A DNA stretch of 64,000 nucleotides from UBA5078 sp040384465 (GTDB lineage Bacteria > Pseudomonadota > Gammaproteobacteria > Pseudomonadales > Pseudohongiellaceae). The stretch lies in contig JAZKJF010000003.1 in NCBI GenBank assembly GCA_040384465.1, positions 545,839 through 609,838 of the forward strand. The letters run 5' to 3'. Under the pieces are notes generated by a model. That model was not told the origin of the DNA and did no database searches. It saw only the letters and a program-made list of their open reading frames with translations. The position numbers were made by a program, and so were the translations under genes. Below, piece after piece: positions 1 to 8,027 of this stretch (position 1 is the first letter of the stretch; each line of letters begins with the position of its first letter).

Positions 1-1915
1 ACCAGGGTGTCGGCGCATACATCAGGTCGATCATGTGCATCTTCATGTTCATGTAGGTGGGTACATATCGACATTGAACGCTCTGACTGCAGCCTTGGCT
101 GACCACCTCACCATCACTCACGCCATGACTGCCACCAAGCAGACTGCCGGCCTGTCGCGAAAAAGCATGCCGATATGCCAGCATGAAATCTCCGGCGTTG
201 GGCAGCAGGTGTCCAAACATCACTCCCGCGCTGCCCGTATGTGCTGCATGCTGCCCCGCGCCCATCGGCATGCCCTGGTGCTGCGCATGCTCGCCCTCCA
301 GTGCACGAGCGCGGCGCTGGGCACGCAGGCTGGCGGCGTCCAGATCCAGCCGCAGACCGGCACTGATGAGCCGGAAGTCGAAATCGGCGTAGCGGCTGCT
401 GTCACTGCCTCTCAGCGCCAGATGACTCTCGCGGCGGTAGTATTCCAGTGCAGATTCAAACACCAAACCCCGGGTGATTTCCTTGCTCAGGGTCAAGCCC
501 GCGCTGACGGAGCCAAAACCGGAAAGACGGTGATCGCTGGAAAAATGCTCTGGTAGCAAAGCCGGATTGAACACTTGTGGCCGCTCTGGATTCTCCGGAT
601 TGAAGCGCCGGTAGAACTGCTCGGACACCAGATAGGTCTGGTAGAAATCCGCCTCGCTCTGGCTGTAGTACCGCAGCCGGGGCGCCACCTGCCAGCCTCC
701 AGCGAGCGGCTGAATCCATTGCGCTTCCAGTGTGTGGGCGCTGACACTCCAGTTATCGTGCGAATAGCCGTAGGAGAGATGTAACGCCGCATCCAGCCCT
801 TCGACATAGCGCACCAGCTTGCTGTTGAAGGCGAGCTGACGGTTCTGGTTCGGGCGCTGCTCAAGCAGCACCCGCATGTCGGCTGTCACGGGTGAATTCG
901 CCGGATTGGCCTGCACCTGTGCCTGATCGACAAACAGCACGGTCATCGCTTTGTAGGGGTTTTCCAGAAAGCCTTTGGAATCGGTGTATCCAAGCCCGAG
1001 ATTGAGCAGGGTTTCGCGGTTGATGACTTGCGTCAGGTCGGCGTGTGCGGTCCAGTCCCGACGATTCCCCTGCAATATCTCGGAACCCCGCCGCCGCTCG
1101 ATGTCTTGCTGATAGGCACTACGGTTGAGATAGGGAAGCAGGTCAGGGTCCAGAATAGCGCTGGCCTCACTGCGGGTGTAGCCTCCGCCCAGCGTCACGC
1201 TCGTCAGTTTCTGATTGAAGTCGAGACGCAGGCTGAGATTGCCGTAGGCGGATTCGTAATCGTTTTCCAGCGAAACCCCTGTGCCACCTTCCAAGGCAGC
1301 TTCATCCCAGTCGTAGCCGAGCGAGAAATCAGCCTGATCCCGTGATTCCGGAGACGCAGAAGAGAGCACCTGCACTGCCTGCGTGTCGATCTCAGTGCCG
1401 CCACCAACGCTTGAGCGAGCGCGCAGTGGACGGCGCTCGGCATCCAACAGGAGTTGATTGTTGACGTAGGGAGAGGCACCTGCGACGACCACGCCGTCGG
1501 CAGAGTTTCTCAGCAACGCCCGATTGGGATTGCTGACCAGCGGCGCGGTAGTCACGGGGGTCGCGCCCGACCAGGTGTCCTGGGTGTAGCCGAAAGTGAA
1601 GCGGACTCTGTCCTGCAGATGCGCATTGACGCTGCCGTGCACCACATCGACATTCAGCGCTGGCAGCTGGCTGCGCGCATCGATCAGATCACGTCTGCCT
1701 TCCTTGTACTGACTGAACTGCAGACTGACGCCGTCAGCCCCAGCGTCCGCTGCCTGTGCCGTGGACACAACTCCCGGCAGCATTCCAGGTAACAACAATC
1801 CTGGCAGCAACAGCGCCGCCGCGCTGAGCGCCTGCAGCCGGGTACTGCCCGCACTGCTTGCAGCGGGGGTCGTCAAAAGTGGGTGTTCTACAGCAGGAGA
1901 GATTGTCACGGTCAA
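1..1915 (-). CDS. DUF3570 family protein, partial (runs off left edge)
   Basis: An uninterrupted minus-strand frame runs from about 1915 to base 1; the 3' end lies outside the window. The N-terminus has a long hydrophobic, Ala/Leu-rich stretch ending in AQA that looks like an export signal. The remainder alternates polar and aromatic residues (many Tyr/Arg pairs), as expected for an outer-membrane beta-barrel-like protein. The visible end has a Met/His-rich stretch (MNMKMHMIDLMYAPT) that I associate with the C-terminus of DUF3570 proteins. The start is probably TTG at 1915, with GAGG seven bases upstream; GTG at 1909 is the alternative. It follows the DUF4266 gene by only nine bases, so the two are co-transcribed. 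The molecular function is not established. His/Met clusters near the C-terminus could bind metal, which is inference. Confidence 0.8.
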   Translation of the reverse strand, partial: MTVTISPAVEHPLLTTPAASSAGSTRLQALSAAALLLPGLLLPGMLPGVVSTAQAADAGADGVSLQFSQYKEGRRDLIDARSQLPALNVDVVHGSVNAHLQDRVRFTFGYTQDTWSGATPVTTAPLVSNPNRALLRNSADGVVVAGASPYVNNQLLLDAERRPLRARSSVGGGTEIDTQAVQVLSSASPESRDQADFSLGYDWDEAALEGGTGVSLENDYESAYGNLSLRLDFNQKLTSVTLGGGYTRSEASAILDPDLLPYLNRSAYQQDIERRRGSEILQGNRRDWTAHADLTQVINRETLLNLGLGYTDSKGFLENPYKAMTVLFVDQAQVQANPANSPVTADMRVLLEQRPNQNRQLAFNSKLVRYVEGLDAALHLSYGYSHDNWSVSAHTLEAQWIQPLAGGWQVAPRLRYYSQSEADFYQTYLVSEQFYRRFNPENPERPQVFNPALLPEHFSSDHRLSGFGSVSAGLTLSKEITRGLVFESALEYYRRESHLALRGSDSSRYADFDFRLISAGLRLDLDAASLRAQRRARALEGEHAQHQGMPMGAGQHAAHTGSAGVMFGHLLPNAGDFMLAYRHAFSRQAGSLLGGSHGVSDGEVVSQGCSQSVQCRYVPTYMNMKMHMIDLMYAPTPW

Positions 1916-1924
1916 ATCGGAACC

Positions 1925-2143
1925 TCAGTAGCAGCCGCAGCCCCCACCGCCTCCCGCTTTGTTGATACTGGCTGCAGCCTCGCGGCTCTCGTAGGTGTGC
2001 GAACGAATGGTGTTCTGCATCGGAGTTGCTTCCAATGCCATGTGAGGCTTGGCAAGCACGCCGCGCTCCCAGGGTTGCACGTGGACGCAGCCGGCCAGCG
2101 GCAGAGCCAGCACGGCGAGCAGTATCAGCAGCGGTTTTTTCAC
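1925..2143 (-). CDS. DUF4266 small lipoprotein
   Basis: A protein of about 72 residues with a type II signal peptide (LALPLAGC lipobox), the core WERGVLAKPHMAL and a Gly-rich tail GGGGGCGCY, which are DUF4266 hallmarks. The start is taken as GTG at 2143 because GAGGAG sits seven bases upstream; an upstream ATG at 2221 would fuse it to an improbable basic leader inside the previous gene. It lies between an exported protein (12-base gap) and the DUF3570 gene (nine-base gap). From memory, DUF4266 and DUF3570 genes are commonly neighbours in envelope redox or metal-handling clusters. The role is unknown; an outer-membrane-anchored partner of the DUF3570 protein is the natural inference. Confidence 0.82.
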   Translation of the reverse strand: MKKPLLILLAVLALPLAGCVHVQPWERGVLAKPHMALEATPMQNTIRSHTYESREAAASINKAGGGGGCGCY

Positions 2144-2154
2144 ACCTTTGCTCC

Positions 2155-2625
2155 TCACTCGAATTGATCGACGATGATTTCTGTTCCGGTGTGGTCGTTG
2201 TTGACTGTCATGCAGTGCCACTCCAGATCAAAGCTGCGCGCACCGGCTGCAGTCTTGTTTAGCAGCAATTGGTATACGCCATTGCCTGCCGTCAGCACCG
2301 CGTAGGGACTGTAGTCGGCATTGCCCGACACGAGATCGGTGACACTGGTGGCACGCACGCCCTTGAGCACCTGCAGGTTCACCAGCATGCCGGCCTGTGC
2401 AGGAGAATTGTCCCGCACTCTGGCCATGAGGTAGTGAGCCGGGCCTGACCCATCGTCGAAACAGGTGATGCGAACCAGCCCGGTAAAGCTCGCCTTGCTG
2501 CCAGCCGCGTCCATGACAGCACCGCCGCCATGAGCGAAGACCTGCGTGGCAGGAACCAATGCTGCCAGCAGGAAGGCCTGCAGCAACCTGAGCACGGTGC
2601 ATTTCATCGACAAGCGCTTGTTCAC
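2155..2625 (-). CDS. small exported protein of unknown function
   Basis: About 156 residues if GTG at 2625 is used, which has AGGAG at good spacing; the ATG at 2607 (MKCTVLRLLQAF) is also possible. A clear signal peptide ends near ATQVFA, and the mature protein starts HGGGAVMD. The mature part contains two Cys (ITCF and LEWHC) that could form a disulfide, and a beta-rich composition. I recognise no family. It sits second in a four-gene operon between a larger exported protein and the DUF4266 lipoprotein, so a periplasmic role linked to that system is inferred. Confidence 0.7.
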   Translation of the reverse strand: MNKRLSMKCTVLRLLQAFLLAALVPATQVFAHGGGAVMDAAGSKASFTGLVRITCFDDGSGPAHYLMARVRDNSPAQAGMLVNLQVLKGVRATSVTDLVSGNADYSPYAVLTAGNGVYQLLLNKTAAGARSFDLEWHCMTVNNDHTGTEIIVDQFE

Positions 2626-2645
2626 ATCTTTCTCCTGTTCAAGTT

Positions 2646-3398
2646 TCAAAGTGCTGGCCAAACCTGCATGCCCTTGTACTTGATCGGCATGTCGCGGATC
2701 AGCTGTGTCGCAGAAGGCGACACTGTAACAGCCACGCCGGTGCCACAGGATGTGGGCAACGGGTTGGTGGCCTGGTTCCGGGTAATCGTCAGCGATGCCG
2801 CGCCAGCAGTCGGTGCGTCATACGGAGTCCCGAGCCCGGCCTGTGTCCAGAATTCTGCGGAAGGACCGTCAGGCCCCTCCACATGCAGATCGGCGGTTTT
2901 GGTGATGTTGCAGATGTCCACAATGTTGACTGTGAAGCGCACGCTGGTCGCGCAGGAGGTCGGCACAATGTTGGTGGCATTCACACGAAACGGCACGTAG
3001 GCGACCATGTGGTTGGGCATGCCCGGACCACCGCCTGCCCAGAGACCAACCACATTGCCAGTCGGGCCATTCTTCTCATCCACTTCGTCAAACGCGGCAC
3101 GGGTAAACAGCGGCTGAATGTTCGGCCCCCAGTTGGAAACGAAGTCTGTCAGCGGGCCGGTGTGGGCTTGTCCACCAGCAGTGATAATGGAGTCCACTCC
3201 ATCCGGAAACACCACCGAGGTGGCAATCACGCGCTTGCTGGCGCTGCAGGCATGGCCGATCTGTACATTGTTGACGACACGCACCCCTTCCGACATGGTC
3301 GAGGTTTCCAGTGTGGTGTGGGCCAGTGCAACCTGTCCAAGGCCGAGCAATGCGGCGGTTGCGAAGGTGTGGGTCATTGCTTTGAGAGACTGCTTCAT
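2646..3398 (-). CDS. exported YcnI-like protein (family uncertain)
   Basis: A 250-residue protein with a signal peptide cleaved after ALA. The mature protein begins with His followed by TTLE, a start reminiscent of YcnI/DUF1775 copper-associated periplasmic proteins, whose N-terminal His ligates copper. It has several spaced Cys residues (HAC, TSC, IC, TSC), suggesting disulfides. GAGG lies eight bases before the ATG. It is the first gene of the operon leading to DUF4266 and DUF3570 and is divergent from argH. The YcnI link rests on the mature N-terminus only and is tentative; the remainder is not recognised. Confidence 0.65.
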   Translation of the reverse strand: MKQSLKAMTHTFATAALLGLGQVALAHTTLETSTMSEGVRVVNNVQIGHACSASKRVIATSVVFPDGVDSIITAGGQAHTGPLTDFVSNWGPNIQPLFTRAAFDEVDEKNGPTGNVVGLWAGGGPGMPNHMVAYVPFRVNATNIVPTSCATSVRFTVNIVDICNITKTADLHVEGPDGPSAEFWTQAGLGTPYDAPTAGAASLTITRNQATNPLPTSCGTGVAVTVSPSATQLIRDMPIKYKGMQVWPAL

Positions 3399-3530
3399 CC
3401 TGTTTTCCTCTGCTGCTTCCGGAGATGTGTGACGATGTGGCCATCATTGCCGCGCACCACCCAAAGCACAATGCGACAAAACAGCGCACCCTGTCGCAAT
3501 CCCTGTGGGACACCCTTGCCCTTCCCCCGC

Positions 3531-3608
3531 TGTATGAGCCTGTCCTGCAGGCGACCAACGCGTGCCGCAGAATCGCACAACCGTCGCCTGCAGGGCAGGC
3601 TCCTACAG
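3531..3608. repeat. REP-like inverted pair
   Basis: Two arms of the dispersed element (TGTATGAGCCTGTCCTGCAG... and its reverse complement ending CTCCTACAG) face each other across about 26 bases, between the divergent YcnI-like operon and argH. The same 26-base unit recurs near 5.2, 9.75, 35.96, 40.2 and 45.8 kb. Confidence 0.75.
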
Positions 3609-3619
3609 AGACGATATGT

Positions 3620-3628
3620 TGTTATAAT
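3620..3628 (+). promoter_or_regulatory. extended -10 promoter element of argH
   Basis: TGT followed by a perfect TATAAT hexamer (3623-3628), about 43 bases before the argH start. No good -35 is visible at 17 bases, which fits an extended -10 promoter. Confidence 0.5.
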
Positions 3629-3670
3629 CGCCGCCCCTGAGCGCCAGACGGCATGAGTGAGAGAAGGACT

Positions 3671-5071
3671 ATGAGCGACAAGACACAAGACGCGATCAAA
3701 CCCTGGGGCGGCCGCTTCAGCGAACCCACCGACGCCTTCGTGGAACGCTTCACTGCGTCCGTCACCTTCGACAAGCGCCTCTATCACCATGACATCAATG
3801 GCTCCATCGCCCACGCCACCATGCTCGGCAAGGTCGGCATCCTCACGGCGCAGGAAGTGACGGACATCATCAACGGGCTGGAAGGCATTCGCGAAGACAT
3901 CGTCGCCGGACGCTTCGAGTGGTCCGTGGCGCTGGAAGATGTGCACATGAACATCGAGACTGAGCTGACCAAACGCATCGGCATCAGTGGCAAGAAGCTG
4001 CACACCGGCCGCTCGCGCAATGACCAGGTCGCCACCGACATTCGCCTGTATGTGCGCGATGAGATCGACACCATCGGCAAAGAACTGACTCGTCTGCAGC
4101 AGGCGCTGCTCGATGTCGCCGAGCGCGAAGCCGAGACCATCATGCCTGGCTTCACCCATCTGCAGACCGCCCAGCCCATCACCTTCGGCCACCACATGAT
4201 GGCCTGGTACGAGATGCTGGAGCGCGACTTCGGTCGACTGCAGGATTGCCGTGTGCGCTTGAATTATTCCCCACTGGGCGCCGCCGCGCTGGCAGGCACC
4301 AGCTACCCGATCGACCGCGAATATACCGCGCAGCTGCTCGGCTTCACTGCCGCCACGCGCAACTCGCTGGATTCGGTGAGCGACCGTGACTTCGCCATCG
4401 AGCTGGCCGCCTGCGCGAGCATTCTGATGACGCACCTGTCGCGCTTCTCGGAAGAACTGGTGCTGTGGACGTCCTCGCAGTTCGACTTCGTGGATTTGCC
4501 CGACCGCTTCTGCACCGGCTCGTCGATCATGCCGCAGAAGAAGAACCCCGACGTGCCCGAGCTGGTGCGTGGCAAGACCGGCCGCGTCAACGGCCATCTG
4601 GTGGCACTGCTGACGCTGATGAAGTCCCAGCCACTGGCCTACAACAAGGACAATCAGGAAGACAAAGAACCGCTGTTCGATTTGATCGACACGGTGCGCG
4701 ACTGCTTGAAGGCGTACGCGGACATGGTGCCCGCGATCAAGCCGAAGAAGGAGAATCTCTACAACGCGGCATTGAAGGGTTACGCGACGGCGACGGATCT
4801 GGCGGACTATCTCGTCCGCAAGGGCATCGCCTTCCGCGACGCCCACGAGATCGTCGGCAAGTCAGTCGCCTATGGCATCGCACAGAAGAAGGATCTGAGT
4901 GCGCTGTCACTGGCTGAACTGCAGCAGTTCTCGGCGCAGATCAGTGACGACGTATTCAAGGTGCTGACGCTGGAAGGCTCGGTGCAGGCACGCAACCACG
5001 TCGGCGGCACGGCCCCAAACCAAGTCCGCGCCGCTGTCGCCAAACGCCGCACCGACATCGCTGCCCGCTAA
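3671..5071 (+). CDS. argH: argininosuccinate lyase
   Basis: Cleaves argininosuccinate to arginine and fumarate, the last step of arginine synthesis, in the cytoplasm. The 466-residue length is normal. The family signature GSSIMPQKKNPD is intact, containing the catalytic Ser loop, as are HTGRSRNDQVATD and the TAQPITFGHH stretch with its His. The start at 3671 (MSDKTQ) is preferred over an in-frame ATG at 3653 because AAGGA lies just before it. It is monocistronic, preceded by an extended -10 promoter and followed by a cluster of palindromes rather than another plus-strand gene. Confidence 0.97.
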   Translation: MSDKTQDAIKPWGGRFSEPTDAFVERFTASVTFDKRLYHHDINGSIAHATMLGKVGILTAQEVTDIINGLEGIREDIVAGRFEWSVALEDVHMNIETELTKRIGISGKKLHTGRSRNDQVATDIRLYVRDEIDTIGKELTRLQQALLDVAEREAETIMPGFTHLQTAQPITFGHHMMAWYEMLERDFGRLQDCRVRLNYSPLGAAALAGTSYPIDREYTAQLLGFTAATRNSLDSVSDRDFAIELAACASILMTHLSRFSEELVLWTSSQFDFVDLPDRFCTGSSIMPQKKNPDVPELVRGKTGRVNGHLVALLTLMKSQPLAYNKDNQEDKEPLFDLIDTVRDCLKAYADMVPAIKPKKENLYNAALKGYATATDLADYLVRKGIAFRDAHEIVGKSVAYGIAQKKDLSALSLAELQQFSAQISDDVFKVLTLEGSVQARNHVGGTAPNQVRAAVAKRRTDIAAR

Positions 5072-5089
5072 CCACTTTGCCGCTGTACC

Positions 5090-5117
5090 CCTGTGGGAGC
5101 GGGCCCGCCCGCGATGA
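5090..5117. repeat. Pseudomonas-type REP element
   Basis: CTGTGGGAGCGGGCCCGCCC followed by GCGATGAG: the GTGGGAGCGGGC...GCCCGCGA core typical of Pseudomonas-group REPs. A second copy of this type sits at the right edge of the window (63950). Confidence 0.7.
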
Positions 5118-5122
5118 GAATT

Positions 5123-5167
5123 TGGGGTCAGAGTAAAAATACAGGCTGTATTTTTACTCTGACCCCA
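5123..5167. repeat. perfect 22-bp inverted repeat
   Basis: Arms 5123-5144 and 5146-5167 are exact reverse complements around one G. The outer part is TGGGGTCAGAGTAAAAAT, a sequence I recall as frequent next to REP-associated transposase-type elements. It sits between the convergent argH and protease genes and could also act as a bidirectional terminator. Confidence 0.8.
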
Positions 5168-5168
5168 C

Positions 5169-5234
5169 CTGTATGAGCCTGCCCTGCAGGCGACTGGAGT
5201 TGCTAAAAGTCGCCTGCAGGGCAGGCTCATACAG
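5169..5234. repeat. REP-like perfect inverted pair
   Basis: Arms of 26 bp (5169-5194 and 5209-5234) are exact reverse complements with a 14-base loop. This is the cleanest copy of the dispersed CTGTATGAGCCTGCCCTGCA unit, directly at the 3' end of the convergent protease gene. Confidence 0.85.
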
Positions 5235-5237
5235 AGT

Positions 5238-6320
5238 CTATCTCTCTGCAGTCCCCTGCAGCTCAATCTCGTAAGTCTGGGTCTCGCTGTCCCGCCGCGT
5301 GGTCACGGTGACCACATCGCCAGCCCGGTGGTTCTCAAGCGCATTGAGCAGATCGTCTTCATTGCTGATCTCCTCGCCCTCGATCGCCGTGATCACATCC
5401 CCCAGCAGAATGCCCTGATTGGTCTCGCGCAGACCACGCAAGCCCGCACGCTCTGAACCGCCACCCTCGATTACATCCATCACCACCACGCCCTCAATCT
5501 GCGCGTTCTGTCGGTAGTAGTCCGCATACTGCGCAGGCAACACGGAGATGCCCATCGTCGGCGTCTGTACCTGCCCGTAAGTAATCAGCTCCGGCACGAT
5601 CTTCTTCACCGTGTTGGCAGGAATCGCGAAACCGATCCCCGAGCTCGCGCCGGTCGGACTGTAAATCGCGGTGTTCACGCCCACCAGCTGACCCAGTGAA
5701 TTGAGCAGCGGCCCGCCAGAATTGCCGGGATTGATCGCGGCATCGGTCTGGATCACATCACGAATCTTGCGGCGACTGACCGAATCGATCTCGCGGCCCA
5801 GCGCGCTCACCACCCCAACGGTCAGCGTCGTGTCCAGCCCGAACGGATTGCCGATGGCGATCACCTTGCGTCCCACCTCCAACAGCGACGAATCGCCCAC
5901 CTGAATCGGTGTCAGCTTCTCCTGCGGCGCGTCGATCCGCAGCACGGCCAGATCCTTGTCCGGCTCATAGCCCACCACTTCCGCGTCGTAGGCACTGCCA
6001 TCCTGCAGCGTCACTGTCAGCCGCGACGCCTGCTGGATCACGTGGAAGTTGGTGACCACATAGCCTTCCTTGCTCCACACAAACCCCGAGCCACTGCCCT
6101 GCGGTACCTCCTGCGGGTTCAACGAATAGTAGGAACGCTGCACCAGCCGCGAGTTGGTGATATAGACCACCGACGGGCTGGCCTGCTTGAAGACCTCGAT
6201 ATTGTTCGACTCATCATCGGTCTTGAAGGTGGCGTAGTCCTGCTGCGCAATAGCACTGCCAGCGGCCAGCTGCAGGCCCAGCAGAGCGACGAAGGGAAGC
6301 CAGTATTGGCGTGAGTTCAT
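5238..6320 (-). CDS. DegP/DegS-like serine protease with one PDZ domain
   Basis: About 360 residues: signal peptide (cleaved near AIAQ), a trypsin-like domain with His in TNFHVI, Asp in DKDLAVL and Ser in NPGNSGGP, then one PDZ domain (ERAGLRG, LLGDVITAIEG). One PDZ and this length fit the S1C family (DegS/HhoB/MucD-like) rather than two-PDZ DegP. It probably acts in envelope quality control in the periplasm. ATG at 6320 is chosen because it begins the signal peptide and has AGGA ten bases before it. It is convergent with argH. The substrate cannot be told from the sequence. Confidence 0.9.
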   Translation of the reverse strand: MNSRQYWLPFVALLGLQLAAGSAIAQQDYATFKTDDESNNIEVFKQASPSVVYITNSRLVQRSYYSLNPQEVPQGSGSGFVWSKEGYVVTNFHVIQQASRLTVTLQDGSAYDAEVVGYEPDKDLAVLRIDAPQEKLTPIQVGDSSLLEVGRKVIAIGNPFGLDTTLTVGVVSALGREIDSVSRRKIRDVIQTDAAINPGNSGGPLLNSLGQLVGVNTAIYSPTGASSGIGFAIPANTVKKIVPELITYGQVQTPTMGISVLPAQYADYYRQNAQIEGVVVMDVIEGGGSERAGLRGLRETNQGILLGDVITAIEGEEISNEDDLLNALENHRAGDVVTVTTRRDSETQTYEIELQGTAER

Positions 6321-6435
6321 GGTGAAAAGGTCCTGTTTGGCGCCGCGTTTACGGCGGCTTTGTGGAGCCATTAGATGGTGGCGGGAGGGTGGAAATCAAG
6401 GCATGGAAACGCACTTCTGGTAGCGATTCAGGCGA

Positions 6436-6930
6436 TCAACCCCCCGGCCGGAACCGCGACAGAATATCCAGCGCCTCGTGCACAGCAGTTAAATAGTCCT
6501 CACCATCTGTCTCTGTCCTGATGAATACTCCGAGGCCACCTTCGATATCTTTCATATACTCGACCAGATACCCATCAGGCTTCTTGAAAATGAATCCGCT
6601 GGGGCCAGGGTCGAGAGATGTCGTGAAGATCAGTTCGTAGTGAAGTATCAGCGGAATTGATTCGAGCGCCTGGCCGTAATAAATCCTGGTCCCTTGCCTG
6701 CTCAAACGATTGCTGACAGACACTATGTAAACACGAGAAGTGTCATTTATGGTGATCTGATACTGCTCTTCAGCAAGTCCTTCCGGAGCGACGGCCTCAA
6801 CTTGATAGTCGCCAATCAAATCAAATTCAACGAGACCGTCGATTGCGAGCTCTGCACTTTGTGCTGCTGAACCGAGTAGCAGTAATGCCGCACACAGAAA
6901 ATTGGCGGCGTGATATTTACGTCCTTCCAT
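6436..6930 (-). CDS. exported protein of unknown function
   Basis: About 164 residues with a signal peptide (AALLLLGSAAQSA). The mature part is mostly beta with a helical, acidic C-terminus. The start at 6930 is supported by GAGGAG seven bases upstream. It follows the DUF2442 gene closely (12 bases between stop and start), so it is probably the third gene of that operon. No family recognised. Base composition is lower in GC than in the flanking housekeeping genes. Confidence 0.65.
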   Translation of the reverse strand: MEGRKYHAANFLCAALLLLGSAAQSAELAIDGLVEFDLIGDYQVEAVAPEGLAEEQYQITINDTSRVYIVSVSNRLSRQGTRIYYGQALESIPLILHYELIFTTSLDPGPSGFIFKKPDGYLVEYMKDIEGGLGVFIRTETDGEDYLTAVHEALDILSRFRPGG

Positions 6931-6941
6931 AGACATTCTCC

Positions 6942-7190
6942 TCATGCGTGTAGATTTCCCTCAACCTCCGCCCACCTCGCCTGAATTGTGTCAGCTGAAA
7001 GATCGGCCCCGCATCCCCACTCGATGAAGTACTTTCCATTACTGACTTTACGAAACTCAACGGCATCCCTCAAAGGAGAGAATGCCTCGGAGTGCAAGTA
7101 CGGTTTCACATCAAAGTAGCCAGCTCTTCCGTCGTCTGATTTTATGAACAGAACACAATCGTCCTGAGGAATTATCTCTGCAATATTCAT
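6942..7190 (-). CDS. DUF2442 domain protein, partner of DUF4160
   Basis: 82 residues with the DUF2442 layout: an N-terminal strand with DGRAGYFDVKPYL, then RKVSNGKYFIEWGCGADLSADTI. The start overlaps the stop of the DUF4160 gene by four bases (translational coupling). DUF4160-DUF2442 pairs have been suggested to be toxin-antitoxin-like modules; the biochemical activity is not established. A diverged second pair lies at 35.4-35.9 kb. Confidence 0.85.
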   Translation of the reverse strand: MNIAEIIPQDDCVLFIKSDDGRAGYFDVKPYLHSEAFSPLRDAVEFRKVSNGKYFIEWGCGADLSADTIQARWAEVEGNLHA

Positions 7191-7459
7191 TGGTCAAGTC
7201 CTCGAATCGGGATAGGCCTCTTACCATTCACTGCAAGCTGCCAGTCAGCAAACAGCTCCTTCTTGTGCAATATAACCCACTCCAATACCAGCTTATGTTT
7301 TGCGGCTGAAAGGCCGCCAGCCAACACCGAACCGTCGTGAATAGAATAGACCGCCGTTTGGTCCTGATACTCAGCATGGATATGCGGCGTCTTATGTCTG
7401 TCCGTATCATAAAAAAACATTCGAATCACAATGCCATAGAAAATCGAAATTGTTGGCAT
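7187..7459 (-). CDS. DUF4160 domain protein
   Basis: 90 residues beginning MPTISIFYGIVIRMFFYD, with the HKTPHIHAEYQ motif that defines DUF4160, followed by a strand-rich middle and a C-terminal helix (VLEWVILHKKELFADWQ). It overlaps the downstream DUF2442 gene by four bases. AGGAT precedes the ATG. The intact N-terminus here serves as a reference for the interrupted copy at 35432. Confidence 0.87.
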   Translation of the reverse strand: MPTISIFYGIVIRMFFYDTDRHKTPHIHAEYQDQTAVYSIHDGSVLAGGLSAAKHKLVLEWVILHKKELFADWQLAVNGKRPIPIRGLDQ

Positions 7460-7626
7460 AACAGCATCCTTTCCGTAGCAGCCAATTGGTACTTATCCGA
7501 ACTCCATCCAGATATTCTCTGCCCCAAGTATCTGTCATGCTTCCAGTCCGCGCAACCAAGCAGGGTGGCAACTCCCCCCGCACTTCGGATACAGTCGCAC
7601 CACCGAATCGTACGAGGAATTGCCCG

Positions 7627-7980
7627 TTGAAATACATGCTGCTGATTTACTGTAACGAAAGAATCTGGGACACGCTGGACCGGAACACGTTCAAAGATGC
7701 CTCTATCGCGCTCTGTCATGAACTCGCGCAGGAAGGAAAATTCGTCGATGCTTCGCCGCTGAAGACTGTCGACACTGCCAACAGCCTGCGCATTCGGCAG
7801 GGCAAGACGCTGGTCACCGATGGTCCTTTCGCGGAAACACAGGAACAGCTCGGTGGCTTCTTCGTGATCGATGTTGCGAATATGGATGAGGCGATTGCCG
7901 TCGCCGCACGGATTCCACCAGCAACTGTGGGCACTGTCGAAATTCGCCCACTGGAAATTCTGGATGGCATGCCGGTCTGA
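7627..7980 (+). CDS. YCII-related (DGPF-type) protein
   Basis: About 117 residues: KYMLLIYCNE at the N-terminus, then RIRQGKTLVTDGPFAETQEQLGGFFVIDV, the signature of the YCII/DGPF family, a ferredoxin-like fold. The start is taken as TTG 7627 because GAGGA lies eight bases upstream and family members start MKYMLLIY; ATG 7636 is the alternative. Relatives are often next to ECF sigma factors; here the neighbour is an SMP-30-like gene 47 bases downstream. The specific function is unknown. Confidence 0.85.
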   Translation: MKYMLLIYCNERIWDTLDRNTFKDASIALCHELAQEGKFVDASPLKTVDTANSLRIRQGKTLVTDGPFAETQEQLGGFFVIDVANMDEAIAVAARIPPATVGTVEIRPLEILDGMPV

Positions 7981-8027
7981 TACATACTGCCTTACCTTAC
8001 AAAAACCCAACCCAAGGAATGAAACTC

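Noticed and set aside
3395..4846. Long minus-strand open frame across argH
   Set aside because: It is the antisense shadow of argH, a GC-rich gene; composition is unlike a real protein and argH motifs are complete on the other strand.
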